Source: Sinorhizobium fredii USDA 205
GTDB taxonomy: Bacteria; Pseudomonadota; Alphaproteobacteria; Rhizobiales; Rhizobiaceae
NCBI RefSeq assembly: GCF_001461695.1
Contig: NZ_AUTC01000066.1
Location: forward strand, 96,087 to 160,086
Reading direction: 5' to 3'
Length of the DNA stretch: 64,000 nucleotides
This document shows, one piece after another, positions 26,403 through 34,489 of the stretch. Numbering within the stretch: position 1 is the first letter of the stretch; each line of letters begins with the position of its first letter. The position numbers were made by a program, and so were the translations under genes. Below the pieces are notes generated by a model, which saw only the letters and a program-made list of their open reading frames with translations, did not search any database and was not told the DNA's origin.

Positions 26403-29333
26403 TTAGGCGCTGGTCAGCCGTTGAGCCTTGGCGGCTCCGCCGCGCTGAGCGTAGTCCAATCCATAAACCATCAAGTCGGCGAGGTGTGCATCCACGGCTG
26501 CCCTCGATATCCCTGGCTGCACGCCGAAGATTTCAAACGTCAGTCCCGTCGGCGGGGTGGTCTCAAGCGCCCGCTTCATGGCGTTGAAATCACCTTTCAC
26601 AAAACGTGAAGGGTTGCGGTGATGACCCGGATTGATGCGATGTTCAACGTGCTGAGTAAGCACCGCGGCATCGCAGAAGGCGATTGATTTCAGCATCTGG
26701 CCGGACACTTCATACACATCGCCGACGCGCCGGCCAGAGGGTGCGCCGCCCGCGCCTTTGCAGTGATAGAGCCTGACAATAAGGGAGCCGTCCGGGTTTT
26801 GCACGAACGCGATATAGTCAGCTGCTTCCCCGCTGCGGTGGTCATAAACGAGCGCAATGAGATCGTCCGATGCGCACAGGTGCCGCTCCAGCCCCTGATG
26901 GACAGTCAGCCGTCCATCAGGCTGGTCTGGCCCGAACTCCATGTCAATCTTGCAGTTGTCCCACGCGAGAGCGTCGGCATCGCCGTCGCGAAGCTGTGTG
27001 ACGACATCGGCTGCTGCAGCAATAAGATTGACACCAATGAATGACGACTTATCGGCCGCGTAAAAGACTGGAGGATGATGGGATAGCCACGACGCCAGGT
27101 CCGTCCACTCGTCATAACCTGTGACAATTTCGACATCGCTTGCCCCGGCCTTTGTGAACAAGGCTCCCCCACCAAGGTTGAAGGAAATGCTTCCGCTGAA
27201 GGTATCCGAGACGACATCGAAGGTCATGGTGGAACGCCCTCCGTTCACCTGGAAATTGGCGAGTTCGAGATCGGTGACGATCCTATAGGTCCAAGGTGCG
27301 GCGGCTCCCGCTCTCCACCGGACACGCGGCGCTAGGCGATAAGCTTGCTTGTGCCAGCCGGCGGCAATGATGTGCTCCGGCAGCTGCCGCAAGGTGCGCG
27401 CGTGCTGAATGATGTCGAGTTGCGACGCTGCTATCCCGCCGCCGCCGCCAAGCCTTCCGTTCAGTTCGGTGATCCACTCGATGTATTCAGCGACGGAGAG
27501 GCGTTGGTTAGACCAGATACGCGAGCTGCTACTGGCGCCTATCGTCTCACGCACGTCGTCGTCGCCCACCCCGCTTCCGAAGAAGTGACCCTGCGAATAG
27601 GCGCGTGAATCGCCAGTTGTAATTGCGCGCTCGGCCGCCGGTCCAGTCATCACGCGATAAGACTCGGCTTGGGAGTTCACGGCCGTGTTCTTTAGGCCGA
27701 CATTGTAGAACCTGAGGCTGTTCAGCCCACTCAAGGCACGCCGCGTGCGCTCGTAACTGATCGGTCGATGCTGGTCGGGCAGCGCCGTCTGAATCAGGTC
27801 GAGGTAGATACGTGCCGTTCGGCGAGTCGAGCCTATGTAACACAGGCGCGATGCCTGATTGTAGGCCAGCAGGAATGCGTCATGGCGCACGTTCACCAGA
27901 ACATCTGAGGTTGCCCAATTCGGCGGCGAGGTGTCTACGGTCAGAAGCAGCGTCACTAGCCCGTCATCCGATGTCCACTGCTTGGCCACCCTCAGGTTGC
28001 GACCAATGACATCTCCAAAAAGCGAGAAATCCGGTTGGGCTTGGCACTCGAAGATCTGCGCGTGCGCATAGAGTTCCAGCAGGAGAGGCGTGACGGAATC
28101 GTAGTCGGAGTCGGCCTGCTTGTTGATCTTGAGGAAATCCAACATCTCCCGGTCGGCTTCCACCTCCGCGATCTGAGCGCGCGCGACATCATCGATCAGC
28201 TCCGCGATGTCGACGCCTTCCTTGAACAGCTTGACCGACGCTTCTTTCAGTCGCGAGAGCGGCGCTACGAGCGTTGCATCGCCAGTCGAGGCATCGTTCG
28301 TGCGCGCGAAGCGACCGATGAATTGCAGAGTGGGAACAAGCGACCGGTGCGGGGCGTGCAGCGCTGCGATCTTCAATTTCGGGAAGTCATAGCCTTCGCC
28401 AAACATGTCGACGCAGACCACGCCGTCGATCTCGCCCGCGAGCAGCTCGGCCTCTGCTTTGTCCTGGGTGCGCTTCGATGCGTGACTGTCGATCGCTCTA
28501 ACCCGGGCGCCAGTCTCTTCGTAGAGGCCTACCAACCTCCGCGCCGACGCTATCGTCGCCGCGCGGGCGAAAATACGATGATCGAAGCCAGCCGCCTGAT
28601 CAGCGCGCAGCCGGGCGACTGCCGTTCGTGCAACCGCCCGGTCGATCTCGTCATCGTCATTGGCATTGCGCACCGGCGCCGGAGTGAAGGTGACGCGCCC
28701 GAAAGCGGATTCTTTAGCGGCTTTCGACACCGGATACCAATAGGCCATCCTCCCCGGGATCACCTTTCGATCTCGGCGGAAGGGGGTAGCGGTCAGGAAG
28801 ACAAATCGCGCTTCCGGATAATGCGCAAGGAAGGCTGCCCACGTTTCCGCGGGCGCGTGATGCGCCTCATCGAAGATGATCAGGTCAAAGAGGTCAGATG
28901 GGGCTTCCGGCGCGACAGCTGGCGAGAGGCTCTGAGGTGTCGAGATGACGACGTCCTGTCCCGCGGCCTTCGTCCACGCGTCAGCGTCGCGGGGTGCGCC
29001 TTTTTGACCGAGCACCGCCGGGTTGGGTGTCGCCGCCGCGACGACGCCAAGCCGACGAAGGACGGACAGCTCCTTGAAGTGGCTGGTCGTCTGCTGGCGC
29101 AAGGCGTCAGACGGCTCCACAACCAACACCCGCCGCGCTCGCAACAAAAAGGGCAGAGCCATCAGAAGCGCTGTCTTACCGTAGCCCGTTGGTAAGGAAA
29201 GGATCGCTGGCTCATCGTAAACGGAAAAATGCGCCAGCGCTGAGTGCAGTGCGCCCAGTTGACCGGGACGGAAGCCAGTATTAGGCCCGCCAATTAGATT
29301 CAGAATGAGATTGTTATCTGTAAAGTAGGGCAT
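26403..29333 (-). CDS. Large solitary DEAD/DEAH-box SF2 helicase with possible C-terminal nuclease domain
   Basis: 976 residues. The N-terminal helicase has ILSLPTGYGKTAL (motif I, about 43-55), IIFDEAHHAPAETWAAF (DEAH, about 150), FLTATPFRRDRK (motif III), and LQFIGRFARTND (motif VI). The following 500 residues have no motif I know. Near the C-terminus, LIALVYDHRSGEAADYIAFV and LIVRLYHCKGAGG (about 830-870) have a D...D...CK spacing that could be a degenerate PD-(D/E)xK core. A single long helicase gene without partner in a defence region resembles single-gene restriction-like systems; function is inferred. About 280 bp of non-coding DNA precede it. Confidence 0.75.
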   Translation of the reverse strand: MPYFTDNNLILNLIGGPNTGFRPGQLGALHSALAHFSVYDEPAILSLPTGYGKTALLMALPFLLRARRVLVVEPSDALRQQTTSHFKELSVLRRLGVVAAATPNPAVLGQKGAPRDADAWTKAAGQDVVISTPQSLSPAVAPEAPSDLFDLIIFDEAHHAPAETWAAFLAHYPEARFVFLTATPFRRDRKVIPGRMAYWYPVSKAAKESAFGRVTFTPAPVRNANDDDEIDRAVARTAVARLRADQAAGFDHRIFARAATIASARRLVGLYEETGARVRAIDSHASKRTQDKAEAELLAGEIDGVVCVDMFGEGYDFPKLKIAALHAPHRSLVPTLQFIGRFARTNDASTGDATLVAPLSRLKEASVKLFKEGVDIAELIDDVARAQIAEVEADREMLDFLKINKQADSDYDSVTPLLLELYAHAQIFECQAQPDFSLFGDVIGRNLRVAKQWTSDDGLVTLLLTVDTSPPNWATSDVLVNVRHDAFLLAYNQASRLCYIGSTRRTARIYLDLIQTALPDQHRPISYERTRRALSGLNSLRFYNVGLKNTAVNSQAESYRVMTGPAAERAITTGDSRAYSQGHFFGSGVGDDDVRETIGASSSSRIWSNQRLSVAEYIEWITELNGRLGGGGGIAASQLDIIQHARTLRQLPEHIIAAGWHKQAYRLAPRVRWRAGAAAPWTYRIVTDLELANFQVNGGRSTMTFDVVSDTFSGSISFNLGGGALFTKAGASDVEIVTGYDEWTDLASWLSHHPPVFYAADKSSFIGVNLIAAAADVVTQLRDGDADALAWDNCKIDMEFGPDQPDGRLTVHQGLERHLCASDDLIALVYDHRSGEAADYIAFVQNPDGSLIVRLYHCKGAGGAPSGRRVGDVYEVSGQMLKSIAFCDAAVLTQHVEHRINPGHHRNPSRFVKGDFNAMKRALETTPPTGLTFEIFGVQPGISRAAVDAHLADLMVYGLDYAQRGGAAKAQRLTSA

Positions 29334-29616
29334 CCCTTCCTCCCCCTGAGCTGCAATGCAATTGATTCCAGCTTGTTTTGCAAGAATGACTGCGTGCTTA
29401 GGTTGAGGAATTTGCTTCTGGCCTCCAGGCAGATCATCGGCCGGCCAATTTTTTACGAACCGGCCGGCAGGTGCTTTACCAAGGCGGTCTAACCCTCCGC
29501 AGGCAGCGGAAGCTGTTCAGCTGATGCAGGGGACGCGGAGATGCATCGTCCTACCCAAGGTTTACCCGCGGGTGATGGAGACCTCCTTCGCGCGGCGACT
29601 GCTAGTTTGTGCGAGG

Positions 29617-30207
29617 TCAGCCGACCTGTTCCACTGCCAGTGTGCCTGCGGCAAGCGGCTTGATCAGCGATTGGGCTGAGATGGTCGGATCGAGCCAGTT
29701 GGCCCAAGCATCACGCTCCAGAATGACAATCTGCCGGTCGTGGTACGGCGCGATGTCCGGTCCCGGTTCCATCGTCAGCATTGTGAAAGCTTGCCCGACC
29801 TCGGGCGTGTCGCGCCAGATGCCGGCAATGCAGAAGATCGGCTCGCCCTTCTTGGTGAACAGCCATTTGTCCTTGCGCTTCTTCTTCGGATCCGTGGGTT
29901 CTGTGAACTCGTAAAATCCGTCAGCAATGATCAGGCAGCGATTGGAATTGAATTCCCGGCCCTCCGACCGGAAATTATATACCGGACGCTTGTTCGGCCC
30001 CGGCCAACTCCAGCGCCGCTGCACGAGCTCGGCCTGATCGCGGGCGCCGTCGATCGTTCTGACGATTGGGCCGAGATCGGTGATCTTGATGTCCTCGCGG
30101 GCTTCGAGGTTTGGCGCGCCTTCACCGAAGCGGATCTTGATCTTGAGCTCGGCGAAGTCCTCGACGATCGAGGCGACATCCACCATCAGCCGATAATCAT
30201 TGCACAT
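29617..30207 (-). CDS. SRAP-domain protein (YedK/HMCES-type abasic-site DNA-protein crosslinker)
   Basis: 196 residues starting MCNDYRL, so the catalytic Cys2 becomes the N-terminus after Met removal. The other hallmark segments are present: NFRSEGREF (asparagine), NRCLIIADGFYEFTEP (glutamate) and IAPYHDRQIVILE (histidine). SRAP proteins form a stable thiazolidine link with abasic sites in single-stranded DNA and are SOS-linked in bacteria. The ATG follows GGAGGAAGC. A LexA box lies 38 bp upstream in the 57-bp divergent spacer shared with a second SRAP gene. Confidence 0.9.
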   Translation of the reverse strand: MCNDYRLMVDVASIVEDFAELKIKIRFGEGAPNLEAREDIKITDLGPIVRTIDGARDQAELVQRRWSWPGPNKRPVYNFRSEGREFNSNRCLIIADGFYEFTEPTDPKKKRKDKWLFTKKGEPIFCIAGIWRDTPEVGQAFTMLTMEPGPDIAPYHDRQIVILERDAWANWLDPTISAQSLIKPLAAGTLAVEQVG

Positions 30208-30244
30208 GCTTCCTCCGTCTCAGGTCTAATTGCCTCTCAAGTGT

Positions 30245-30259
30245 GTTCCTGATATGTTC
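30245..30259. promoter_or_regulatory. LexA box between two divergent SRAP genes
   Basis: GTTC-CTGATAT-GTTC matches the alphaproteobacterial LexA operator GTTC-N7-GTTC exactly. It lies 6 bp before the plus-strand SRAP gene and 38 bp before the minus-strand one, so it can repress both. Confidence 0.85.
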
Positions 30260-30264
30260 CATCT

Positions 30265-30762
30265 ATGACGAGTGCGACCATTTTCCATTCTGACGCCCCG
30301 CTCGATGAGCGCCGTGTGATCATAAGGCGCCATGACGGCGATGTGGAGATGGTGGAGCTGCCGTGGGGGCTGCGCCCCCGCGACGGCGATGCGCGCGCCG
30401 TCAACGTCGTTCGATCGGAAGGGAGGACGTTTCCGAGCCACCGCTGCCTGGTGCCGGCCTCGGAGTTTCGCCATAGGAGCTTCAGCTTCTCGCTCGCCAA
30501 TGGCGACTGGTTCTACTTCGCGGGGATCTGGCGGCCGGCGATAGAAGACTGGCCGGAGGCCTATGCCATTCTGACGATCGAGGCGAATGCTGATCTCGCG
30601 CCGTTCCACGACCGGCAGATGGCGGTGCTGACACGCGATCAACGCATGGCCTGGCTCGACGGGCCTGTGCCCGAGGAGGAAATCCTTCGGCCGTTGCGGG
30701 CAGGGACATTCCGGGTCAAGCGCCATTCGACCGATCCTGTCCAGGCGACACTGGCGGTCTAA
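30265..30762 (+). CDS. SRAP-like protein lacking the catalytic Cys2
   Basis: 165 residues. It keeps the SRAP core (LPWGLRPRDGDARAVNVVRS, FPSHRCLVPASEFRHRSF, LAPFHDRQMAVLTRDQRMAW) but starts MTSATIF, so there is no N-terminal cysteine, and the position of the catalytic glutamate (GFYEF in the neighbour) reads EFRHR. Only the histidine of PFHDRQ is kept. It is also shorter at the N-terminus than YedK. The ATG at 30265 is only 6 bp from the LexA box, so the mRNA leader must be very short or a later start is used. It ends overlapping dinB, which converges on it, by 4 bp. Confidence 0.8.
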   Translation: MTSATIFHSDAPLDERRVIIRRHDGDVEMVELPWGLRPRDGDARAVNVVRSEGRTFPSHRCLVPASEFRHRSFSFSLANGDWFYFAGIWRPAIEDWPEAYAILTIEANADLAPFHDRQMAVLTRDQRMAWLDGPVPEEEILRPLRAGTFRVKRHSTDPVQATLAV

Positions 30763-31850
30763 AGCGCCAGCCGCAACTGCGGCGCCACTCCAGAGGTCTG
30801 CCGTTCCAGCGAGGATAGCGAGACGCCGAGCAGGCGAATTCCCTTGCGCGGCGGGAAGATCGGGGCGAGAAGCAGCCCGACCACCTCCTCGAGATTGCTG
30901 ATTGTTTGCAGAGGTGCCGCAACCGTCTTGCTGCGAGTGATCTGGGTGAAGTCGGCATATTTGACCTTGAGCGTCACGGTCTTGGCGCCGATCTCATTGG
31001 CCTCGCAGTAACCCCACACCTTCTCCATCAGCGGCTGAAGGCCTTCGCGTGCCGGCTCAAAGGCGTGAATGTCCTCAGAGAACGTGTCTTCCGCGCCGAC
31101 GGATTTCCGCACGCGGTTCGGCTTGATCTCGCGATTGTCGATGCCGCGGGCGATGCCATAGAAATATGGTCCCGACTTCCCGAAGTGTTCGACCAAAAAC
31201 TCGAACGACTTCTCTTTGAGATCGGCACCCGTCTCGATCCCGAGCCGATGCATCTTTTCGGCGGTTGCAGGACCGACGCCATGGAACTTCTTGATGGGGA
31301 GTTGCTCGACGAAGGCCGGCCCGTTCTTCGGCGTAATGACAGCCTGACCATTGGGCTTGTTGAGGTCGGATGCCATCTTGGCGAGGAATTTGTTGTAGGA
31401 AATCCCGGCCGACGCATTGAGGCCGGTGACCTGCTTGATCTTCGCCCGGATCTCCGCGGCAATCTCGGTGGCGATCTCCATGCCCTTCAGGTTTTCGGTG
31501 ACGTCGAGGTAGGCCTCATCGAGCGAGAGTGGCTCGATCATCGGCGTGTATTCGGCGAAGATCGCGCGAATCTGCAACGAGACGGCCTTGTAGACGTCGA
31601 ACCGCGGCCTGACGAAGACGAGGTCGGGGCATTTGCGCTTCGCGGTCACCGAAGGCATCGCCGAATGAACACCGAACCTCCGTGCCTCGTAGCTGGCGGC
31701 CGCCACCACCCCACGGGCGGCAGGATAGCCGACAGCAACCGGCAGACCGCGTAGCTCGGGATTGTCGCGCTGTTCGACCGACGCGTAGAAGGCATCCATA
31801 TCCACATGCACGATCTTGCGCGGCCGCTCGCTCCCTTCGTCGTTTGTCAT
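30759..31850 (-). CDS. dinB: DNA polymerase IV (Y-family, translesion)
   Basis: 363 residues, full length for DinB. The catalytic palm has VHVDMDAFYASVEQRDNPEL (first aspartate, about 14-33) and PLSLDEAYLDVTE (SxDE, about 110-122); the helix-hairpin-helix is FHGVGPATAEKMHRLGI. The C-terminal little-finger domain is complete, though I see no clear beta-clamp motif beyond the final QLRLAL. DinB copies past lesions at the cost of fidelity. No LexA box was found in its upstream spacer (31851-31990). It lies between the SRAP pair and the imu cassette, all damage-response genes. Confidence 0.92.
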   Translation of the reverse strand: MTNDEGSERPRKIVHVDMDAFYASVEQRDNPELRGLPVAVGYPAARGVVAAASYEARRFGVHSAMPSVTAKRKCPDLVFVRPRFDVYKAVSLQIRAIFAEYTPMIEPLSLDEAYLDVTENLKGMEIATEIAAEIRAKIKQVTGLNASAGISYNKFLAKMASDLNKPNGQAVITPKNGPAFVEQLPIKKFHGVGPATAEKMHRLGIETGADLKEKSFEFLVEHFGKSGPYFYGIARGIDNREIKPNRVRKSVGAEDTFSEDIHAFEPAREGLQPLMEKVWGYCEANEIGAKTVTLKVKYADFTQITRSKTVAAPLQTISNLEEVVGLLLAPIFPPRKGIRLLGVSLSSLERQTSGVAPQLRLAL

Positions 31851-32231
31851 GGCCTAGCTTTCGTCACGACCATCTGTATCGCCTAGACATGGGAAGTGCG
31901 CGCCGCATTTGTCACCCTCCGGCGTTTGCATGTGCTCGCAGCCCCTCGCCATGCGGCGGCGGATCGCCGCGAAGCTTACACCGGCACCAAATGCTTTCCC
32001 AACAGCTTGCGCTCAAGCGCGCAGTGGCGATGACATGGGCGACAGGTGAATCAATTGCCGGCGCCCGGTGATCCCTCAGTCTCGGACCCAGATCGTTCAC
32101 AGCCTGCCGTCGGCGCATGCGAAAAAATTCCCATTCCTGCCATCGAATTGAATCCGTTCACCGATTTCTTCGATGGGCACTCTCGCTCAACTTCCGCGCG
32201 CCACATGCGCATTGACTCATTTTTGCTTTGA
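31851..32231. other. Spacer between dinB and imuA
   Basis: This divergent spacer contains no supported gene. The left part is GC-rich; the right part becomes A+T-rich toward the imuA LexA box. The dinB promoter must lie at its left end but no LexA box is visible there. Confidence 0.6.
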
Positions 32232-32246
32232 GAACAAATACAGAAC
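32232..32246 (+). promoter_or_regulatory. LexA box upstream of imuA-imuB-dnaE2
   Basis: GAAC-AAATACA-GAAC is a perfect alphaproteobacterial LexA operator (GTTC-N7-GTTC read on the other strand), 46 bp before the imuA start. imuA-imuB-dnaE2 cassettes are known LexA regulon members. Confidence 0.9.
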
Positions 32247-32292
32247 ATAATTCACCATCTCAAGCCGAAAACGGGTTGCCGTAAAGGAGATC

Positions 32293-33054
32293 ATGACCGC
32301 AGTCGTCGCCACTTCAAATGCCGTTCTCGACGAGTTGCGCGAGAAAATCGCCAGCCTGGAAGGGGCAGGCTCACGCAAACGTAGTGTTCTGCCGTTTGGG
32401 GTGCCGGAGCTTGATGCGCAGCTGCCGGGAGGTGGGCTCGCCTTTGGCGCGCTGCACGAAGTGGCAGGCGGCGGAAACGGCGCGGTCGACGGCGCGGCCG
32501 CGGCACTCTTCATCGGCGGCATCGCTGCCCGCACCACCGGCAAGGTGGTCTGGTGCCTGACGCGCTTCGATCTTTTCTTTCCGGCGCTCGCCCAGGTCGG
32601 GCTTCATCCCGACCGCGTCATTTTCGTCGAGTGCGACAAGGAAGAGACGGTGCTCGCAAGTTTCGAGGAGGCTTTGCGCTATGGCGGCCTCGGCGCCGTC
32701 GTCGCCGAGCTGGTGCGCCTGCCGATGACGGCATCGCGCCGGCTGCAGCTGGCGGCGGAAAAGTCGGGAACCTTGGGCCTGGTGATCCGCCGGTGGCGGC
32801 GCCAGACCGAAGCTTCCGACTTCGGCATGCCGACGGCCGCGGCAAGCCGCTGGCGGATTTCGGTGCTGCCGTCCGAGCCTCTGCCTGTGCAGGGCGTCGG
32901 TCGGGCGCGCTGGCTGGCGGAGCTGATGCGGGTCAGAGCAGGAGAGGGAGGAGAATTCATCATCGGAGCGTGTGATGGCCAGGGTCGTATCCGTCTTTCT
33001 TCCGACACTGCCGACCGACCGGATCAGACGGACCGATCCTTCGCTGTCTCCTGA
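32293..33054 (+). CDS. imuA: ImuA, RecA-like protein of the ImuABC mutasome
   Basis: 253 residues. FGVPELDAQLPGGGLAFGAL (about 36-55) and HEVAGGG form the RecA-like entry of ImuA; VVWCLTRFDLFFPAL and RVIFVECDKEETVLASFEEA follow. ImuA supports ImuB and DnaE2 in damage-induced mutagenesis. The ATG at 32293 follows AAAGGAG. It is the first gene behind the LexA box, and its 3' end overlaps imuB by 80 bp, as in many rhizobial copies. Confidence 0.9.
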   Translation: MTAVVATSNAVLDELREKIASLEGAGSRKRSVLPFGVPELDAQLPGGGLAFGALHEVAGGGNGAVDGAAAALFIGGIAARTTGKVVWCLTRFDLFFPALAQVGLHPDRVIFVECDKEETVLASFEEALRYGGLGAVVAELVRLPMTASRRLQLAAEKSGTLGLVIRRWRRQTEASDFGMPTAAASRWRISVLPSEPLPVQGVGRARWLAELMRVRAGEGGEFIIGACDGQGRIRLSSDTADRPDQTDRSFAVS

Positions 33055-34489
33055 CACGCCGCTGGTGGTGATCGCCAGGAGCGGATCGAAGCGATGGATC
33101 GCCGCGGCCGATCGGGCAGCTCTTGAACTCGGTCTTCGCATCGGCATGCCGGCCGCCAAGGCGCAGGCACTGGTCCAGGGCCTGGTGATGATCGATGCCG
33201 ATCCGGCGGCCGACCTCGCAGTCCTGGAACGGCTGACGCTCTGGGCCTTGTCGCAATATTCGCCCGTCGTTGCCATGGATCCTCCTGACGGTATCATCAT
33301 GGATACCGAAGGCGCCGATCATCTCCAGGGTGGCGAGGAACTGATGCTGTCGGGTCTCGTCAATCGCTTGCGCGGCCGGGGTCTCGCAGCGCGAGCGGCG
33401 ATCGCCGAGACCTGGGGTGCGGCGCATGCGATCGCCCGCACCACCAGTCGTGAGACGGTGATCGTCCCCCGCGGCGAGACAGCCAGGGCCGTGAATCGGC
33501 TGCCGCTCTCCTCGCTGCGGCTGCCGGCGGAAACCGTCGCAAGTCTCCGAACCCTCGGCTTCGCGACCGTCGGCGATCTCGCCGCCATCCCACGAGCGCC
33601 GCTGACGCTGCGCTTCGGTCCGGAGGTCGGACGCCGTCTCGACCAGATGTTCGGCCGCGTCGCCGAGCCGATCGATCCGATCCGGCCAGTCGACCTCGTC
33701 GAGGTTCAAAAATCCTTTGCCGAGCCGATCGGCGCACCCGAGACAATCGAGAAATATGTGAGCCGCCTGGTGCGGCAGCTCTGTCTGGAACTCGTGAAGC
33801 GCGGGCTTGGCGTGCGGCGTGCCGATCTCATTGTCCATCGGGTCGACAACACCATCCAGGCGCTTCGGGCCGGGACGGCGAAGCCGGTCCGCGACATCGC
33901 CTGGCTGACAAAGCTCTTCCGCGATCGCATCGAAAGGATCGAGCCCGGCTTCGGCATCGAGAAGCTCAGCCTGGCCGCAATCATTGCCGAGCCGCTGATC
34001 GAGGCACAGTCGGCGTCGTCGCTCATTGAAGAACAGGTAACCGACGTGACGCCGCTGATCGATGTACTCGGCAATCGCGGCGGACAGCGGAGTTTCCGCG
34101 TGGCGCCGGTCGCAAGCGACGTCCCCGAGCGCAGCGTTCAGCGGATCGCGCCGACGGCGGCGGAAGACGGCGCCACCTGGCCGCTCAACTGGCCGAGGCC
34201 GCCGCGCCTTCTGGCGCGTCCCGAACCGATCGAAGTGATCGCGCTTCTGCCGGACCATCCGCCCGTCTCGTTCACCTGGCGTGGCAAGCGGCGGCGAGTG
34301 AAGCGCGCCGACGGACCGGAACGGATCTTTGGCGAGTGGTGGAAACGCAGCTCCGAATGGGTTGCGGTCCGCGACTACTTCGTCGTTGAGGATGATGTCG
34401 GTGAACGCTTCTGGATTTTCCGAGCCGGCGACGGCGTCGACGCGGAAACAGGATCGCATAAGTGGTTCCTGCACGGGATGTTTGCCTGA
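32975..34489 (+). CDS. imuB: ImuB, Y-family polymerase-like adaptor of the ImuABC mutasome
   Basis: 504 residues from ATG 32975 (a GTG three bases earlier is in frame; GGAG lies 8 bp before the ATG). ARVVSVFLPTLPTDRI opens the Y-family-like fold, with DREALELGLRIG-like segment AALELGLRIGMPAAKAQAL and LWALSQYSPVVAMDPPDGI. The catalytic acidic residues of true Y polymerases are not conserved, as is known for ImuB, which links DnaE2 to the sliding clamp. The TGA overlaps the dnaE2 ATG by one base (TGATG). Confidence 0.92.
   Translation: MARVVSVFLPTLPTDRIRRTDPSLSPDTPLVVIARSGSKRWIAAADRAALELGLRIGMPAAKAQALVQGLVMIDADPAADLAVLERLTLWALSQYSPVVAMDPPDGIIMDTEGADHLQGGEELMLSGLVNRLRGRGLAARAAIAETWGAAHAIARTTSRETVIVPRGETARAVNRLPLSSLRLPAETVASLRTLGFATVGDLAAIPRAPLTLRFGPEVGRRLDQMFGRVAEPIDPIRPVDLVEVQKSFAEPIGAPETIEKYVSRLVRQLCLELVKRGLGVRRADLIVHRVDNTIQALRAGTAKPVRDIAWLTKLFRDRIERIEPGFGIEKLSLAAIIAEPLIEAQSASSLIEEQVTDVTPLIDVLGNRGGQRSFRVAPVASDVPERSVQRIAPTAAEDGATWPLNWPRPPRLLARPEPIEVIALLPDHPPVSFTWRGKRRRVKRADGPERIFGEWWKRSSEWVAVRDYFVVEDDVGERFWIFRAGDGVDAETGSHKWFLHGMFA

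Noticed and set aside
28035..29195. Plus-strand open frame of 386 codons
   Set aside because: Antisense to the SF2 helicase at 26403-29333.
31851..31990. LexA box for dinB
   Set aside because: Only single GTTC half-sites were seen upstream of dinB, none with the 7-bp spacing.
32960..34474. Minus-strand open frame of 504 codons
   Set aside because: Antisense to imuB; no recognisable protein motif, while imuB is clear.
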